Shown: positions 9,074 through 19,503, counted from the first letter of the stretch. The stretch: 64,000 nucleotides of DNA from Planctomycetota bacterium (GCA_015075515.1 JABTUE010000001.1:186001-250000), one strand, 5' to 3'. The notes: a model not told the origin generated them from the letters alone. Numbers and translations are program-made.

Positions 9074-10684
9074 TCACACCAGCTTCTTTGCAACGGGCAT
9101 GCGGCGCCCGGCGCCAAAGGCGTGGCCGGAAATGCGCAGCACAATGGGGGCCTGACGCCGTTTGTACTCGGCAGTCTCGACCATGCGCACGACTTTGCGG
9201 CACAGGGCTTCGTCCAGGCCACGGGCGGCCATCTGTTCGATACTCATGCGTTCGTCCAGGTATGCGGCCAGAATGCGGTCCAGCACGTCATAGGGCGGCA
9301 GTGTGTCCTGGTCGGTCTGGTTGGGTCGCAGTTCGGCGCTGGGCGGCTTGGTGTGGATGGCGTCGGGGATTTCGGCAAAGCGCCGGGCCATTTCAAACAC
9401 TCGCGTCTTGGGCACGTCGCCGATTACTTCCAGCGCGCCGCACATGTCCCCGTACAGGGTGCTGTAACCCACGGCCAGCTCACTCTGGTTGCCGGTGGCC
9501 AGCACCAGCGCGCCGCTTGCGTTGCTGCGCGTCATCAGCACCAGCCCGCGCAGCCGCGCCTGGGCGTTTTCTTCGGCCAGGCCGCCCGGAAAGCCGGCCA
9601 GTTGGCGCTGCTGTTCAAAGGCCGCGTCTATGTCCACGACCTCAAAGCCGATGCCCAGGTTGGCGGCCAGCTCGCGGCTGTCCTCGACGCTGCCTTGGCT
9701 GGAAAAGCGCGTGGGCATGGTGATGCCGTGCACGTTGGCCGGCCCCAGCGCGCGCGCGGCCAGACAGGCCACCAGCGCGCTGTCTATGCCGCCGGAAAGC
9801 CCGACCAGCGCCTTGGTGTGGCCGGTCTTACGGAAGTAATCGGCAAGGCCGAAGACCAGCGCGTGTACCTCCAGTTCCAGGTCGTCGGCGGGCCAGACCG
9901 CCACCGGCGCGGCACCGGCGGTGTCCAGAACCGCCACGTCCGGGGCAAACAGCGGCAGTCGCGCCACGGTGCGCCCGCCGGCGTCGCAGGCCACGCTGGC
10001 GCCGTCAAAGATCAGATCGTCGTTGCCGCCGCACTGGTTGACCAGCACGGTGAATGTGCGCGTGCGGCGCGCGGCATTGGCCACCAGTTGCTCGCGCACG
10101 CGGTGTTTGCCGCTGCCCCAGGGGCTGGCCGAAAGGTTGACCAGCAACTGCACGCCGGACTGCACGCACTGGGCCGCCGGGTCAATCGCGTAATCCAGGC
10201 GCCCCAGCAGCGATTCGTCGGTCCAGATGTCTTCGCAGATCAGCAGGCCCAGGCGCGTGCCCCGGAACTCGGCCACGCAGGGGGTGTAGTCGGGCTCGAA
10301 ATAGCGCCGTTCGTCGAACACATCATAGGTGGGCAGCAGGGCCTTGCGCTTGGTGGCAATCACGCGGCCGGAATCGCACAGCACAGCCGCGTTGTGCAGC
10401 GGCTTGCCCCAGGGTTTTTCGTTGGCAATCGCGCAGCCGAACAGCAGGCCGCAGCGCAGGTCGGCCGACAGTTCCACCAGGGCCTGCACGGCGCGGGCGT
10501 TGGCCGCGACAAAACCCTGTTGCAGCGCCAGGTCGTGGGGCGGGTACCCGCACACGGCCAGCTCGGGCGCGATGCACAGTTCGGCGCCCTGGGCCACGGC
10601 GGCGCGGGCGGCCCGGGCAATCGCCTGTGTGTTGCCCTCGAAGTCGCCGACCAGCGGGTTGAGTTGCAGCAGTCCAAGCTTCAT
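9074..10684 (-). CDS. nadE: Glutamine-dependent NAD+ synthetase
   Basis: 536 aa. It makes NAD+ from deamido-NAD+, ATP and glutamine. The N-terminal nitrilase-like glutaminase domain (about 1-250) shows the Glu-Lys-Cys triad: APELAVCGYP, TKRKALLPTYDVFDERRYF and LLICEDIW. The C-terminal synthetase domain has the PP-loop LSGGIDSALVA and the GNQSELAVGYSTLYGD motif. The ATG at 10684 is chosen because homology begins with MKLGLLQLNPLVGDF; the frame is open 13 codons further. It is divergent from a small gene starting at 10737. Confidence 0.96.
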   Translation of the reverse strand: MKLGLLQLNPLVGDFEGNTQAIARAARAAVAQGAELCIAPELAVCGYPPHDLALQQGFVAANARAVQALVELSADLRCGLLFGCAIANEKPWGKPLHNAAVLCDSGRVIATKRKALLPTYDVFDERRYFEPDYTPCVAEFRGTRLGLLICEDIWTDESLLGRLDYAIDPAAQCVQSGVQLLVNLSASPWGSGKHRVREQLVANAARRTRTFTVLVNQCGGNDDLIFDGASVACDAGGRTVARLPLFAPDVAVLDTAGAAPVAVWPADDLELEVHALVFGLADYFRKTGHTKALVGLSGGIDSALVACLAARALGPANVHGITMPTRFSSQGSVEDSRELAANLGIGFEVVDIDAAFEQQRQLAGFPGGLAEENAQARLRGLVLMTRSNASGALVLATGNQSELAVGYSTLYGDMCGALEVIGDVPKTRVFEMARRFAEIPDAIHTKPPSAELRPNQTDQDTLPPYDVLDRILAAYLDERMSIEQMAARGLDEALCRKVVRMVETAEYKRRQAPIVLRISGHAFGAGRRMPVAKKLV

Positions 10685-10736
10685 GTTGGCGCCAAATCGG
10701 GTATGGTGAGTGTCCTTATACAACCCGGAGCCGAGC

Positions 10737-11150
10737 GTGATTGGATACTATCCCATAAACCCCGCCGCACAGGACAACGAGGACGCCTTCGGCCCGCGGT
10801 TCTTCCGCACCCACTTTGTGGACTACATGCGCCAGGTGTGCGCCGTGGACGGCCAGACGCCGGTGCTGGAACTGGTGCTGGCTTCGGGCCAGGTGCTGGA
10901 TGTCAGCCACATTCTGGAGCTCAAGCCCGACTACATGCTGGTCAGCGTGTTCCGGGACGAACGCACCTGTGAGGACACGTACAACACCTATCTGCGGTAC
11001 CAGACGATTTTCCGCATCAATGTGCTGACCCGGCCGCACGAGGACCGGCCGATCGGTTTCAGCATGCAGAACATGCCCGCGGTGCTGGACACCGACCGCG
11101 CCGCGCCCGACAACGGCCGCGAAAAGAAAAAGCCCGCGCGCCGCAAGTAG
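10737..11150 (+). CDS. Conserved-looking small protein of unknown function
   Basis: 137 aa from GTG 10737, which has GGAG 6 nt upstream; an alternative GTG at 10710 would add nine residues but has no spaced SD. The body alternates short hydrophobic beta-like stretches (LELVLASGQVLDVSHIL, YMLVSVFRD), and the tail is Lys/Arg-rich (EKKKPARRK). This could be a small beta-barrel or nucleic-acid-associated protein, but I do not recognise the family. It is followed 23 nt later by a strong hairpin terminator. Confidence 0.7.
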   Translation: MIGYYPINPAAQDNEDAFGPRFFRTHFVDYMRQVCAVDGQTPVLELVLASGQVLDVSHILELKPDYMLVSVFRDERTCEDTYNTYLRYQTIFRINVLTRPHEDRPIGFSMQNMPAVLDTDRAAPDNGREKKKPARRK

Positions 11151-11173
11151 CCGCCGCCAAACCCGCCAACGAA

Positions 11174-11199
11174 ACAGGGCCCGCAAACGCGGGCCCTGT
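11174..11199. terminator. Bidirectional hairpin terminator between convergent genes
   Basis: A perfect 11-bp stem, ACAGGGCCCGC / GCGGGCCCTGT, encloses the 4-nt loop AAAC. It sits between the stop of the plus-strand small gene (11150) and the stop of the minus-strand tagged protein (11218). The T-run is weak on both sides. Confidence 0.75.
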
Positions 11200-11217
11200 C
11201 TGTGTCTGCAATGCGGG

Positions 11218-12606
<1,389 letters not shown>

Positions 12607-12811
12607 GATGAACTCTCCGCGTGACACCCGGCCTGTGCCGTCCCACGACGGCAACCTCCACGCCCGGCCGGTGGCCGGTTCAGGCTGGGGTGTGTTTCGA
12701 TGCCGGAAGGTTAGGCCGGGCCGAGGCAGGTTTCAAGCAAATTGTCATGCCCCGGTCACGGAAAGTGATCACAATGGAAAATACGTGTCACTTCAGCGAC
12801 TTACCCTATTG

Positions 12812-14500
12812 CTATCTGTGCGAAAAATCTTCTTCCCTGGCCTCGCTGGGTTTCTTGGGTGGCGGCTGGCTGGGGTCACGGGGTTTGCCGTCGGGGCCCA
12901 CGGCGGTCTTGACCGGGCCGATGTAGTCCGCATAGCCGGGGTCTTCGCTGATGCGCCAGGCGATTTCGGCCATATAGCGCGCGCCCAGAACAATGCCCCC
13001 GTACTTGATCGTTTCGGGGTCATCCAGGTTGGTGTGCATTTCGGGCGGGATCGCGCCCATCGGAAACAGCACGGGGATGCCGGCTTCGCTGAAGAAGGGC
13101 CAATGGTCGCTGGCCGGAATCGGCGCGCGCGTGGTCATGGTGACGCGCAGTTCCGGAAACAGTGGCGCGGCTTCCTGGCAATGGCGCAGCAGAAACTTGC
13201 TGGCGCCGGTGCCCTGCATGGCGATCTCGTTGTTGTTCAGCCGCCCCAGCATGTCAATGTTGATCATCGCCACCACGCGGTCGTGCGGGACCGTGGGGTG
13301 CTTGACATACCACTGGCTGCCCAGCAGCCCCTTTTCTTCGCCGGTGAACGTAATGAACAGCATGCTGCGGCGCGGTTTGCGGCCGCAGGTGGCAAAGGCC
13401 TCGGCGATTTCCAGAATCGCCGCAACGCCCGAAGCGTTGTCGTCGGCCCCGTTGTGGATCTCGCCCATCTTGTTGGGCGAACGCGACCCGAAGTAGCCCT
13501 GGCCCAGATGGTCGTGGTGGGCGCCGAACACGATCCATTCGTCCCGTTCGCCCTCGATCTTGCCCAGCACGTTGGGGCAGGTGCGCACCACGGCCGTGGC
13601 CTTCATGCTCAGGCTGGCTTTGGCGCCAGCCAGATCGGGCCGGTTGGCAAAGTTGCCCTGGTCGAACTCCTGCTGCAGCTTCTGCAGCCGGCCCTCGCCG
13701 CCCAGCAGCGCGTCGGCGGCGGCAATCGTGATGTGCAGAAACGGAAACGACGCCGGCTGCGCGCCCGCGGCCTTGAGGTCCAGTTCCAGCGGCGGCGATT
13801 TTTCGCCCGCGCCGGGGTCGGGCAGGTCGCGGCGGTTGTCGGTGGCGCCCAGTGATTCCGGGCCGGTCACCAGCAGGATGCCCACGGCGCCCGCGGCCTT
13901 GCACTGTTGTTCTTTGGTCTGAAGAAAGCTGGCGCGTGAAAAGGGGTTGCGCCGGCCGCCCTGGCGCCAGGGTGTGGGCTCGTACCGCAGCACAAGCGCC
14001 AGCTTGCCCTTGAGGTCAAGCCCGTCCAGGTCGTTGTAGTTGCGCGTGGGTTCATTGACGGCATAGCCGGCAAAGGCCAGCGGCACGTCCTTGAGCTCCG
14101 CCACGCCGCCGGGGCCGCCGGCGCCCACAAAATCCCTGCCGTATTCCAGTTTGCGTTCGCCCGCGACGGTGGTGAGGCTGAGCGCCGGCGGCGTATCCCA
14201 TTTGTTGTAGCGCAGGGCGACTTCCTGGTACCAGGTGCCCTTTTCGCCCGCGGGCTTGAGCCCGGCCTGCTGCATGCGCGTCTTGACGTAGTGTGCGGTC
14301 ATGCGCGTTTCGGGCGACAGCGTGTCGCGACCGTTCATTTCGTCGCTTGCCATGAAAAACACGTCCTGGCGCGCGTCTTTTTCACAGATGCTGTCCAGGT
14401 TCGGGGCCAGAAAGCGCGTGGCCGGGGCGTCCTGGGCCACCGCCAGTTGCCACGCCAGACCAAGGCCGGCCAAAGCCAGCAGCGCGCCAAGGGGTTTCAT
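12812..14500 (-). CDS. Secreted M28-family zinc aminopeptidase with PA domain
   Basis: 562 aa with a signal peptide (1-22). The M28 catalytic core carries both zinc sites: GAHHDHLGQG, NGADDNASGVAA, FTGEEKGLLGS (catalytic Glu and ligand Glu), NIDMLGR and ASDHWPF. An inserted protease-associated (PA) domain lies at about 140-260. The family removes N-terminal amino acids from peptides outside the cytoplasm. ATG 14500 has AGGAG 7-8 nt upstream. The Pro/Lys-rich tail (DPSQPPPKKPSEAREED) is probably disordered. It is divergent from the lipoprotein gene at 14612. Confidence 0.93.
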   Translation of the reverse strand: MKPLGALLALAGLGLAWQLAVAQDAPATRFLAPNLDSICEKDARQDVFFMASDEMNGRDTLSPETRMTAHYVKTRMQQAGLKPAGEKGTWYQEVALRYNKWDTPPALSLTTVAGERKLEYGRDFVGAGGPGGVAELKDVPLAFAGYAVNEPTRNYNDLDGLDLKGKLALVLRYEPTPWRQGGRRNPFSRASFLQTKEQQCKAAGAVGILLVTGPESLGATDNRRDLPDPGAGEKSPPLELDLKAAGAQPASFPFLHITIAAADALLGGEGRLQKLQQEFDQGNFANRPDLAGAKASLSMKATAVVRTCPNVLGKIEGERDEWIVFGAHHDHLGQGYFGSRSPNKMGEIHNGADDNASGVAAILEIAEAFATCGRKPRRSMLFITFTGEEKGLLGSQWYVKHPTVPHDRVVAMINIDMLGRLNNNEIAMQGTGASKFLLRHCQEAAPLFPELRVTMTTRAPIPASDHWPFFSEAGIPVLFPMGAIPPEMHTNLDDPETIKYGGIVLGARYMAEIAWRISEDPGYADYIGPVKTAVGPDGKPRDPSQPPPKKPSEAREEDFSHR

Positions 14501-14611
14501 GCCGGGTCTCCTGTCGGGCGCGCCGGGATCCGCGGGGGAACTGTGCTTGCCACGGCGGCCGCGAAAGCCAATATTACGTACTCCCTGCCTTTTGCCCCGT
14601 ACAAAACCTTG

Positions 14612-16003
14612 GTGGCACGTCCGGTCCTTTTCTTTCTGGCCTGTCTGGTCCTGGCGGCCTGCGCGCAGCCGGGGCCGCGCCCCGGCGTGGGTATGAACCG
14701 CGTGGATGTGCCGCCCTGGGCGCGCACAGGGGTGCACCCCGAATACCCGGCCCAGACGCATCTGCTGGGCTTTGGCAGCGCCGCGGCCAAAGACGCCGCC
14801 GAGTCCGCCGCGACGGCGCGCCTGGAACAGGCAATTGTGGCCCACGCGCTGGCCCAGGACGGCGGGATGCTGCAGGGCACCCAGTTCGCGTCGCTGGTCA
14901 CCGAACGCGCGGCGTGGTTCACACTGGGCGAGTTTGAAGATTCCGTGCGCCGCGACCTGGCGGGCAACGGCTTTGAGTTCGTGGCCCTGCGCGCCATTCA
15001 CAAGGGCGATCTGCGCCTGCGCGCCGCGGGCATGCTGGCCGACGCCCGCGCGGCGCTGGCCGGCGCGCCCGACCCCAACACCGCCGGCGACCTGCGCTCG
15101 CGCGTGCAGACCGCCGCGCGCGCCTTTGTGCTGGCGGCGCGGGTGCTGGCGCTGCGGCTGCTGGCCGAGGGCGCGGTGGACAAACCCGCGCTGGCCGCGG
15201 CCGAGGACGCGGCGCTGGCGATCTGGGAACTGCCCGGTCTGGTGCGGCTGGAACAGGGCGGCGCGGGCCAGAAGGCGGCCTTTGGCGGCGGGCTGGCCCG
15301 GCCGCTTACCCTCAAGGCGCGTTTTCGCGGCACCGACCTGGCGAACATTCCGCTGTTGTGGAGCCTGCCGCCGGGGCTGCGCGGCGTGGTGCAGGGCGAC
15401 GCCGCCACCGACGCCGCCGGCCGCGCCACCTGCACGGTGCTGCAGGTTGTGCCCGGCGGCGACCCGTTTGGTCTGGTGCGCTGCCAGATGGATCTGAACC
15501 AGATGACACCCCAGCCCACGGGTATTGCCGTGCCGGTCTGGGCCTGGCAGTTCACACTGCCCTGCCGCCACAACGTAGAACTGGTGGTCAATGTCGAGGA
15601 AGTAGTGGACGACAAAAAGACCGGCTTTGAACGCTACTTCGTGCCCGGCCTTCAGCAGTGGGCCACGCGCCGCAACCTGACAATCGAGCTGGCCCGTGCC
15701 AGTGAACGGCCCAGCGAATACCGCCTGCGGCTGGAGGGCAGCCTGAGCGTCAGCACCTGGCTTGAGGGCGAAGTGCCCAAAGCCCGCACCGGCGGCAAGC
15801 TGAAACTGGTGGACCACGCCGACGGCCGGGTGCTGTTTGAGTACGTGCCGGGGCTGCTGCGCGAGGGCCGGCCCGGCAACACCGCCGACAGCCTGGCGCT
15901 GGTGACACTGCGCGAGGCCGCGACGGATGCGCTTTCTGAGGTCTGCGCGCGGCTTCTGGTGCTGGCCCCGGCGCCGGGTGAAGAGTTCGGCCGCGGAAAG
16001 TAA
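14612..16003 (+). CDS. LPP20-like outer-membrane lipoprotein
   Basis: 463 aa from GTG 14612 (an in-frame TTG at 14609 is the alternative). A lipoprotein signal peptide ends in the lipobox LAAC at residues 14-17. The mature N-terminal part (VPPWARTG...THLLGFGSAAAKDAAESAATARLEQAI) matches the pattern of LPP20/FlgP-type lipoproteins, in which Ala-rich helices follow a LxGxGxA motif. The remainder (about 230-463) is a beta-rich region I do not recognise. The role is likely structural in the envelope. The downstream 90 nt run into the IS3 remnant. Confidence 0.78.
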   Translation: MARPVLFFLACLVLAACAQPGPRPGVGMNRVDVPPWARTGVHPEYPAQTHLLGFGSAAAKDAAESAATARLEQAIVAHALAQDGGMLQGTQFASLVTERAAWFTLGEFEDSVRRDLAGNGFEFVALRAIHKGDLRLRAAGMLADARAALAGAPDPNTAGDLRSRVQTAARAFVLAARVLALRLLAEGAVDKPALAAAEDAALAIWELPGLVRLEQGGAGQKAAFGGGLARPLTLKARFRGTDLANIPLLWSLPPGLRGVVQGDAATDAAGRATCTVLQVVPGGDPFGLVRCQMDLNQMTPQPTGIAVPVWAWQFTLPCRHNVELVVNVEEVVDDKKTGFERYFVPGLQQWATRRNLTIELARASERPSEYRLRLEGSLSVSTWLEGEVPKARTGGKLKLVDHADGRVLFEYVPGLLREGRPGNTADSLALVTLREAATDALSEVCARLLVLAPAPGEEFGRGK

Positions 16004-16095
16004 CCTGCCATTGGCAGGGTCTCCTAAAACAGGCTTCGGTCCAGGTTGATGTAGAGCCTTCCGGTCACCTTGAAGAGGAGCGATATACAGCGCCG

Positions 16096-16398
16096 GTGAT
16101 CCGCAGCGACAACGGGCTGATCTTCCAGAGCAAGCGCTTCCGGGCTGCCTGCAAGGACTATCGGCTCAGCCAAGAGTTCGTCACGCCCTACACGCCCGAG
16201 CAGAACGGCATGATCGAAAGGTTCTTCCGCAGCCTGAAAGAGGAGTGCGTGTGGCTTGAGAACTTCACCGACTTTGAACAGGCCAGAGCAGCCGTGGCAG
16301 GCTGGATCCGGTTCTACAACTCAGAGCGGCCGCACCAGTCATTGAACTACATGAGCCCGGAACAGTTCCGGGCCCAACAAGCAAACCAGGTGGCTTGA
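16096..16398 (+). pseudogene. IS3-family transposase OrfB, 3' fragment
   Basis: About 100 residues of the C-terminal half of an IS3/IS150-type rve integrase core: RSDNGLIF contains the second catalytic Asp, QNGMIERFFRSLKEE the catalytic Glu, and FYNSERPHQSLNYMSPEQF the terminal signature. The N-terminal part with the first Asp, OrfA, and the left end are missing, so it cannot transpose. The sequence GGGGAGCACTACA just after the stop may be the old right end. It marks the left border of the 16.0-19.5 kb island. Confidence 0.9.
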
Positions 16399-16417
16399 CT
16401 TCAGGGGAGCACTACAC

Positions 16418-17026
16418 TTACTCAACCGCCGGAATCCCCAAGTTGAATGTGCCTCCGTTGCGGTAGACCTGAAGTATCGCTCTTCGGGTTTCTCCGTGCC
16501 ATTGTTCTGAGATCGCGTTCTCCAGATTGCTCTTGCAGGGGACGCCGTTGACGGAAAGAATAATATCCTCATCCATGAGACCAAGAAACTCCAGTGATTC
16601 ACCCTTGACGCGCATGCACGGCGCGCCCTCGTGGCGCGATGTTAGTGTCGCTCCACGCACTGCCGTGATCATGCGCTTTTCGCGGCTGATGATCCGTAGC
16701 TCCCTTTCGGTCTGCTCCGTGACTGATTCCGAAATTGGCGCCCATTCAATCTTTTTTTCCGGCGACTGCACCATCAGTGACGCTTGGCCTGTGCTCCGGT
16801 TCAGACGGATTACGCCCTTTGAGGTATCCACGATGATCCACGGAAAGGTATCAAGTTTATCCGGCGCCGGGGGGTTCGGCTTTGGTTCTTTTTCTTGGTT
16901 GATCAGCACATCGGCATTGGCACGGTTGTCGCGCACGTCATGCCGCGGATTGACGTGTTCGGCAACTGTCGTGGAAAGACTCAGCACAGCGGCCATCACC
17001 AACACAAACGCGCACTTGGTCCGCAT
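16418..17026 (-). CDS. Secreted PDZ-domain protein
   Basis: 202 aa. A signal peptide covers 1-22 (MRTKCAFVLVMAAVLSLSTTVA). A Pro/Lys linker comes next, followed by a central region. The C-terminal PDZ-like fold (about 130-200) contains LEFLGLMDEDIILSVNGVPCKS and LQVYRNGG, the pattern of GspC/HtrA PDZ domains that bind peptide C-termini or secretion partners. ATG 17026 has an excellent TAGGAGG 6 nt upstream. Base composition is clearly more AT-rich than flanking genes, consistent with recent acquisition. No protease domain is attached. Confidence 0.72.
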   Translation of the reverse strand: MRTKCAFVLVMAAVLSLSTTVAEHVNPRHDVRDNRANADVLINQEKEPKPNPPAPDKLDTFPWIIVDTSKGVIRLNRSTGQASLMVQSPEKKIEWAPISESVTEQTERELRIISREKRMITAVRGATLTSRHEGAPCMRVKGESLEFLGLMDEDIILSVNGVPCKSNLENAISEQWHGETRRAILQVYRNGGTFNLGIPAVE

Positions 17027-17100
17027 GGGTGGCCTCCTACAATCATGCAATACTCGCCAACGCTGGGGTTGAAACTCTGTCAGCGGTACAGTCCTTACGC

Positions 17101-18156
17101 TCAAGGAAGTTCGCACACCACCAGAACCCCGCATTGCAACTCGTGCAACTCATTTCGTGTAACCACATACTCGCTCGTGCCGTTGAGTTTCTCTTCAGTA
17201 ACAGAAATCCCGACAAGTACTCTGTAGCGACGCGGCGATACATCCAAAACCTTCATTTTGCACGGATCTTGGCATGTGAGATCAACGGTAGATTGAAGAA
17301 AACTTGCGCACTTGAGCTTGAGTGCGTCCGAGTTCAACTGCGCCTCGTCCGCAGGGTTGCCTGCAATGGAACCATCTCCAAGCTTCAAGGCGTCGTCGAA
17401 CGAGCTCGCTCGACCCAGTGAATCAGTCACCCACCAGTGAACATCGAGTCGGAACCTCAGCCACTTCGATGTTGGGCAGCTGATCTTGGTCTTGGCTGGA
17501 GGGTCTGGAAGCTCTTTCCACAGTTGCGTGAAAGCGTAGTACTTCGGATCCGTTGCTTCTTTGGCTTCGTCAGTTAAGTCCCCCGATGGCAGCGAGTAGC
17601 CCCAGTCTGCTTTGTCCGTTCTAATGTAGTCTCTCGATTTGAATTCAGCCTCAGCACTTCCTGATTTGGGGTTACCGGGGTCTTCCTTCTTGTTTTCTCC
17701 AGCCGCATCGTTGTTGCGTATCTGAAAGATGCTTTCCGTCAAGGGCTGCCCTTTCAGGGCGGCGCGGGTGGCCGGGTCGCGGATGTTTTTTGTCGGATGG
17801 CGCATCTGCCACAGGTATTGCGGCCGGCCGACATTGGGCAGGCTCTCCGGGCCATGCAGGCGCAGAAAAGTCGCACCGTTTTCGTTTCGTGACGGCAGGT
17901 TGAATGCAGGGCGCTGTCCGGGGGCAAACAGGCCGACGACAGCAGGGCCATTGGGGAGCATCGCCGATGTTTGTTCCGGCGGGAGCATTACCGGCGTTGC
18001 CTGCCTGAAGAACCCGGTACCTTCTGTCGCCATGTTGGCCGCAAACCGGGCGCGGACGTCAGGTCTGGCAGCGTTGGCGCGCATGAGATCCAGATGCTCG
18101 GGCGGGATTCCGTCCGGGTGGCGGCAGGTAAGGCAATTGTCGCCGCTCTCTTTCAT
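17101..18156 (-). CDS. Unknown 351-aa protein with mixed base composition
   Basis: I do not recognise this protein. The N-terminus has a CxxC (NCLTCRHPDG, residues 8-17), then an Ala/Pro/Gly-rich stretch; the C-terminal 200 residues are more polar and contain paired cysteines (DLTCQDPCKMKVLD). DNA coding residues 1-140 (17740-18156) is GC-rich like the chromosome, while that coding the rest is AT-richer like the neighbouring PDZ gene, so the ORF may be a fusion. It lies 37 nt downstream of the capsid-like gene on the same strand and probably shares its transcript. A head-associated or cargo role would be speculation. Confidence 0.6.
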   Translation of the reverse strand: MKESGDNCLTCRHPDGIPPEHLDLMRANAARPDVRARFAANMATEGTGFFRQATPVMLPPEQTSAMLPNGPAVVGLFAPGQRPAFNLPSRNENGATFLRLHGPESLPNVGRPQYLWQMRHPTKNIRDPATRAALKGQPLTESIFQIRNNDAAGENKKEDPGNPKSGSAEAEFKSRDYIRTDKADWGYSLPSGDLTDEAKEATDPKYYAFTQLWKELPDPPAKTKISCPTSKWLRFRLDVHWWVTDSLGRASSFDDALKLGDGSIAGNPADEAQLNSDALKLKCASFLQSTVDLTCQDPCKMKVLDVSPRRYRVLVGISVTEEKLNGTSEYVVTRNELHELQCGVLVVCELP

Positions 18157-18193
18157 GGACGGCTCTCCAGGGCGGGCGAGACGCCCGCAATCC

Positions 18194-19128
18194 TTACGCC
18201 GGCGGGGCTTCGGCCACCAGAATGTCCTTCAGCATCGTCAGTGCCCCCTTGGCCGCCACAACCAGGCCCACAGTCAGCGTATAGTCTACATACAGGCGGC
18301 TCTTGCCGGGAATGATCGTTTCGCGCCGCGTGATCATGTTCGGCCGGCCCGCGGGCTTGATGCAGAACACCCCGCCGGGGCCAAGCTGCATGCAGTACAC
18401 GTTGGTGACCTTGGCGCCGCCCGGCGTCAGCCGGTCCTTGATGCAGTTGTTCAGCAGGAACTTGGCGCCGATCAGCGACGGTACCCGGGTGTCTTCCCAC
18501 CCGCCGCGCCCGTCCGGTGCCCCGTGCGGCAGCATGTCCGGGTTCAGGCCCAGCAGGTTGTTGGCCTTGAGAAACGCCAGCAGCGCGCTTTCGTTGCCCA
18601 TGATCACCGGCAGCCAGCCGTTGTTGGTGCTACGCCAAGGCGAAAGCGCTGCCAGACATCCAGCGGGGCGAACAGGCCCGGCGCGCCGTAGATTTTCGAT
18701 GGGTCCACCTGCGCGGCCAGCCCGGCGAAACTGCCCACGCCCGCCGTGCCGTCATCCAGCATCTGCAGGTGCTTGTAGATGACCGTGTCGGTGGCGAACT
18801 TGCCTTGCTCGGCGTCCTGGTCGTTGGGAAAGCTGCGCGGGTCCTGGGCCGTGTAGCAGACTTCGTAACTGCTGCCGATTTCGGCGAACTCGTGGGTGCG
18901 GGCTTCGGGTTGCCGCGTGCGGTCTGTGATCTCTTCGCAAAAGGGCACGATGTCGGCGAAGTTGTTGATGTCGAAGATCGGGACTGTCGCCGTTCGCACC
19001 GACCCGCCCTGAACGTCGTAGTACGGAAGCACGTCCGTGATCTGGGCCTTGAACGGAAAGTCCTGGCGTATGCCGGGCCACTGGAACAACTGGGCCGCAT
19101 GGGCGGAATTGGGGCCAAGCGAAGCCAT
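18194..19128 (-). pseudogene. HK97-fold major-capsid-like protein, split by a -1 frameshift
   Basis: The two halves are ORFs 18604-19128 (174 aa, ATG at 19128 with TGGAG 7 nt upstream) and 18194-18607 (137 aa). Reading across the junction near 18640 with one extra G restores RLGGSTNNGWLPVIMG and gives one protein of about 311 aa. Features resembling tailed-phage HK97-fold coat proteins are a SFAGLAAQVDPSKIYG segment, DVWQRF before a wlpVIMG strand, and a C-terminal block with VYCMQLG..GGV followed by GKSRLYVDYTLTVGLVV. The two ORFs also overlap as GTGA, so two coupled genes are formally possible. No portal, terminase or protease gene is nearby. Family assignment is by pattern only. Confidence 0.5.
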
Positions 19129-19200
19129 GCGGATCTCCACAGGTTTCCGCAAGCTTATCCCACGAATGTCACAAGCCACCCCCCCCCCATTAGTCATACT

Positions 19201-19503
19201 TTGGTCAAACCGCCGCGCGGTTGCCGACACACCCGATCAGGCCGTGCCCGCAAGCTGGAACGCGCCTTGGAACTGCACCGGGCCAGCAGTAACCGCCGGT
19301 TCGCCGGCATCCACGGCGCTGACCACGCCCTGTGCCTGCTGGTGCTGGGCCGTCCGCAGCAGGCCCGCCAGGCCTGGCAACAGGCCGCGGCCACACTGCG
19401 CGCAATCGGCGATGTGGACTGGCTGCAACGCAAGACCGAAGAGATGCGCCAAGCCTGCCAAAACGCCGGCGCAACCCCGCTGGATGAACAGGCTGAACGT
19501 TAA
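19201..19503 (+). pseudogene. 3' remnant of a TPR-repeat protein gene
   Basis: About 100 codons ending in TAA at 19501 read as a tetratricopeptide-like helical repeat (LERALELHRAS, LCLLVLGRPQQARQAWQQAAATLRAIGD, WLQRKTEEMRQACQNAG). The upstream part of the frame runs antisense through the capsid-like gene and has no start with an SD, so the real 5' end is lost. It is interpreted as a chromosomal gene truncated where the island was inserted or rearranged. Confidence 0.55.

Noticed and set aside
12760-12800. TGTGATCAC-type sequence upstream of the tagged protein gene as a CRP site
   Set aside because: The two halves do not fit the TGTGA-N6-TCACA spacing; too weak to call.
14501-15817. Long minus-strand open frame continuing upstream of the M28 peptidase to 15817
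   Set aside because: It lies opposite the LPP20-like lipoprotein gene and reads as low-complexity Gly/Ala/Arg sequence, a by-product of high GC. The peptidase starts at 14500 with its own SD and signal peptide.
16051-16095. Possible left inverted repeat of the IS3 element (TGTAGAGCCTTC region)
   Set aside because: Only loosely similar to the reverse complement of the putative right end GGGGAGCACTACA; no target duplication could be seen.
18604-18607. GTGA overlap taken as two translationally coupled genes instead of one broken gene
   Set aside because: Kept as an alternative, but the protein reading across the junction is continuous when one base is restored, so a frameshift in a single gene explains the data better.
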